A DNA stretch of 64,000 nt from Onchocerca lupi (Eukaryota > Nematoda > Chromadorea > Rhabditida > Onchocercidae). The notes beneath the pieces are model-generated. The model did no database searches. It saw only the letters and a program-made list of their open reading frames with translations, and was not told where the DNA came from. Each line of letters starts with the position of its first letter. Position 1 is the first letter of the stretch. Made by a program: the position numbers and the translations under genes. Where the stretch lies: NCBI GenBank assembly GCA_028564675.1, contig JAOVVO010000130.1, positions 1-64,000 on the forward strand, given 5' to 3'. Shown piece after piece: positions 60,668 to 64,000 of the stretch.

Positions 60668-63600
60668 ATGACGAACCTGCTAGAAAATTTGGTACAAAAT
60701 GTCGACCAAGCAGTTTCATCATTTGAATTAGCGAACAATTCTGATCGATTCTTGCACGATTGTTCATCAGTAAGCAAGTTCATTTTATTCTTCATATTTT
60801 AATTCTCCTGAGAATGAATTATCCAAAAAAAAAAAAAAAAAAAAAAAAAAGTTTTCATAAGGTAATGAGACAATTGAAACGAAGCTTTCGCCATGATGCA
60901 AAAATTTTCGAAATTCGTAGAATTGAATTGATCAATTTTGTTTGAATTTCTCCGTTAATTTTTCCGGTTAATGATAACATCAAATTTGAAATGTTATCAT
61001 CAAATTAGAATAATGAGCAGTGGGATATGATAAATAGCATGCAGGATATCTTTTAATTAAGCAACATTTTGCTTGCTAATCATTCTTTGAGCATTATCAA
61101 TGCCATCCAACCCGAGCAATCTGTCTATTGCATACCTTTCTGATTGCACATAACGGAGTTCATCAGTTCATTTTGTTAGCCTGAAATTAAGATTAATCAA
61201 ATTTTTATAAAGAGATCAGTCAATTCCAGAATGAGTCCATTTGATGCTCAAATCAATTATTACTCTTTTCATAATTATCCATAATTATTCATTATGAACT
61301 GTCATCATCCTACTCAATGTCACCATCCTACTGTTCATTATAGATTTTATTGTGAGAGAAGAAAAAAAAAAAGAAAAAAGAAATTAATATGACAGATATT
61401 TAAAGCATAAAATAATTTGAAATGCTTTTTCCATTTTAATCTCTCATAACATTTCCAAATTAGTTTCATTTCCTTTCGATGAATGTTACTCTACCCTAAT
61501 TTTGCTATAAATACTTTGAAATTCTAATTTCTCGAGAAATTTATGCTATTGCATTTTTAAGCTCCTCCTTTATATCCAAAGTTGCATACCCATTTCATCT
61601 TTCATGCTTATTTTCAATTATTCCATTCAAATATTTACTTTTTGGTTGCCTTTTCAAATGATTTTGACTTCCTACATAAATTCTTATATTATTTTTTTCA
61701 ACATTTTTCCATAATATTGCTATCTTAAAAATTACATCATCTCACTTCCGCCTTTCGCCAAATCTTCCAAATTATAGAAATGATTCAATAGGCGTACTTT
61801 TCTGCATAATTACGAGAAATGTCACCGATTCATTCTTATCTTATATTTTCCACGTCTTATCATCTGTGGCAATCATATGATATGCTTTTTCCTGCTAATT
61901 AATTTTTAAGATCAGCTTAGTATTGGAATAGTCAAATGTCCGAATACTAAGCTTCAATTATTAATTTGCAAGCTCTGACTATAAATTAAGCTCTGATTAT
62001 TAAGTTGCAACTGAAGTTCAATAACTTTTAGACAAATAATTTCCAGTTGAGTTCTTTGTTGAAATGACAAAAGAGACAGCTAGTTACAGCTATCTGAGAA
62101 AAAATTATTTATTACTCAGTAAAGAAAAAACTTTACTTCATTATCAACCATGAATGCTTATAAATTTGCACACATCGATGCATTAGTTATGAGTAGAAGT
62201 AAAGCATTTATCGTGCAAATGATTAAAATTGTAATAAATTTTCTTGCAAATTCTGTATTTTTAAAAATTTCCATTCATTTTCACTAATTATTTGCTTCTT
62301 CCATAATTAATCGTTTCTGTCTAACTTGCTTATCGAATTTTTAAAATCTTATATCGTGTACAAAGCTTTGAAGTTTTTCATTCACATAAATTTTTGGATG
62401 ATTTATATGAAGTATCACAAAAGTGATATATTTAAGAATTGTCATTACAGGTATCAAGCGCCAGAATGAAGGACGATTGTGATGAATGGCGAGAGATTTT
62501 CACACGGATCGACTCTTATTTTAGGGATGATATTGTTCTTGAGGGTACAAATCATGCTTCTGCTCAGGTATTATCAAATTATCAGCTTTTTCTTTTTTTT
62601 TTTTTTTTTTTTTCCAAGCTCCTGGCATCAAGTATTTGTCTTTTTTGCACTTACCTAATACGAATTATTGCTCAATGAAACCTTATTTTGGAGCGATAAG
62701 TCTTTTTGCTTTCTTCGATATTCTGTTCTTTAATTGAAAATTTTTGAAAAGATATCATTTTTAGTCATTATTTATCAGAAATATTTGAAGGAATTGTTAA
62801 TTTGGTGGTTTTTCCAGTAATTGCATCAGACTAGAAAGTAATTCATCTGAATTCACCAGTCGATATTAACCATCAAAAAATGTCGGTTAATAATGCATCA
62901 GATGTTTAAGTTATAATTATTATATGATTCTTGCCGAAGTTTCTGAAAGAGATGCTATTTGAAGTTCATTTTCTGTTTTTCAGTTCAAATTTAACAAATC
63001 GACTATTGTCGTTGCCTTTGAGTTGAAGGCTTTTTTTTTTTTCTTAATTTAATTAAATTTAATTAAAGAGATGAATGGGAAATTGAATCAATTTCTTTTA
63101 TAATGGGTGTACATGAAGTAAAAGGTTGTAAAGATTTGAAGATTTTCAAGGTGTTACAGTTCTTGTTTGAGTAAAATAATGTCAGCGTTTCAATAAAGCT
63201 GCTTCATTTTCAGTAAATATTGATTTATAACGTAGAAAATTTCATTTAAATTTCAATATTTATGAAGATACAGGAAATTATAGAGAAATTTTAAGATTTA
63301 TGAAACTTTTTTTTTTCGAAATAAAAAAAATTAAGAAAGAAAAGATTATAAATGTAGTCTGACGCAGTAGTCTGACGACAAGTCTCTTAATTATTTTCAA
63401 ATGTCAAACCTATAACATAAAATTTTATTTGAAGCAAGACTCATAGTTTAATTGAAATATTGTGTTCAAATATTTCTAGATAATTGTTGCAATAAATTGC
63501 TAGCGACATAATTTAAATCAATCATTAGTGGCTTATAAAATTTTTTTAAATTTGGCAATAGATTGTAACCGAATGTAATATATGTGATAGATTAAAGATC

Positions 63601-63996
63601 TCTTTTTGCCATTTTTGGAAGGAATTTCGGTTTTAAAATTAAATTAGTTGGACAAAAATTTAATTTTTATTTTATGCATTCGATAATTGGTTTTGAAATT
63701 TTTTTAAAGCTAAAAATTGATAGCTAAAGATTGAACTATCTATTTAAAACGAAGAAATTTTGATGAAAAATCCATCCCAAAAATGTAGTGGTAAAAAGAA
63801 ATCAAAGTAATGCCGATACAGATATCAGAGATAAAAAAATTTAATAAATTATAGAAATTTCGAAGACAATATCCAAGACAATTGAAAATAACTCGATGTC
63901 GAAGTTTTAATGTTACAGGAAAGAATTGAAACATTTTTTCTCGGAGATGAATATTTAAATGATATTCCAGACATTCTTGCTGTTGTTATTTCATAA
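60668..63996 (+). CDS. Small three-exon gene, product unknown
   Basis: Three exons join without a frame change: 60668-60769 (ATG to a GTAAGC donor), 62451-62567 (TCATTACAG acceptor, GTATTA donor) and 63919-63996 (GTTACAG acceptor to TAA). The 98-aa product is acidic and soluble, without signal peptide or membrane segment. It begins MTNLLENLVQNVDQAVSSFE, has KDDCDEWREIFTRIDSYF in the middle, and ends with DEYLNDIPDILAVVIS. Heptad-like Leu/Val/Phe spacing suggests helices. I recognise no family. The introns are long (1.7 and 1.35 kb). The stop lies four bases before the window ends, so a spliced extension beyond it is possible. Confidence 0.5.
62757..62965. repeat. Duplicated segment, copy B
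   Basis: Diverged direct copy of 58850-59140, lying in the second intron of the small gene. Copy A lies upstream of that gene. Confidence 0.75.
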
Positions 63997-64000
63997 GCCA

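Noticed and set aside
1..64000. CRISPR array, bacterial operon or prophage
   Set aside because: No spaced direct repeats of CRISPR type and no ribosome-binding-site-led ORFs; genes are intron-rich and eukaryotic.
1..64000. tRNA or rRNA genes
   Set aside because: No cloverleaf with A/B boxes and no rRNA-like conserved core was noticed; a covariance search would be needed to exclude diverged copies.

Overview
This looks like nuclear DNA of a nematode, most likely a parasitic spirurid/filarial type. It is very AT-rich, with dense poly(T)/poly(A) tracts, and its genes are split into many exons of about 40-500 nt by AT-rich introns with TTTTCAG-type acceptors. I rebuilt the gene models by hand, matching splice sites and codon phase on both strands. 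Most apparent ORFs are single exons or shadows of them. The organism call is an inference; no rRNA, tRNA or spliced-leader gene was seen.

Layout. 1-5.4 kb: AT-rich DNA with a three-copy tandem repeat and a collapsed Helitron-like relic. 5.4-13.6 kb (-): a ~19-exon gene resembling the central and C-terminal parts of Virilizer/VIRMA (m6A writer complex), without the usual N-terminal domain. 15.4-21.0 kb (+): a complete 13-exon MARCHF6/Doa10 ER ubiquitin ligase, divergent from the VIRMA-like gene across 1.8 kb that holds a pre-miRNA-like hairpin. 22.1-27.9 kb (-): a complete 14-exon exocyst subunit EXOC7/Exo70, tail-to-tail with MARCHF6 and apparently using one GC-AG intron. 30.3-38.3 kb (+): a ~19-exon multi-Tudor protein of about 1,000 aa. 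38.9-42.0 kb: a larger, frameshifted Helitron/PIF1-type helicase relic of the same family as the one at 2-3.3 kb, with inverted-repeat arms and a GC-rich double hairpin. 42.9-46.8 kb (-): a SEC14 (CRAL-TRIO)-GOLD protein followed by a TNFAIP8/TIPE-family protein. Their coding sequences overlap inside one small exon, so a single 3' splice site can serve as the last acceptor of the first gene and the first acceptor of the second. 46.8-64 kb: mostly gene-free, with long homopolymers, a 165-bp tandem repeat and a duplicated segment. It contains one small unrecognised three-exon gene (60.7-64.0 kb) and a few exon-like islands.

Working together. The SEC14-GOLD/TIPE pair is the clearest functional unit: both families bind or move phosphoinositides, and the arrangement looks like a nematode operon. 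EXOC7 also acts on PI(4,5)P2 membranes, but it is a separate gene. The VIRMA-like and Tudor genes point to RNA modification and small-RNA biology. MARCHF6 is general ER quality control.
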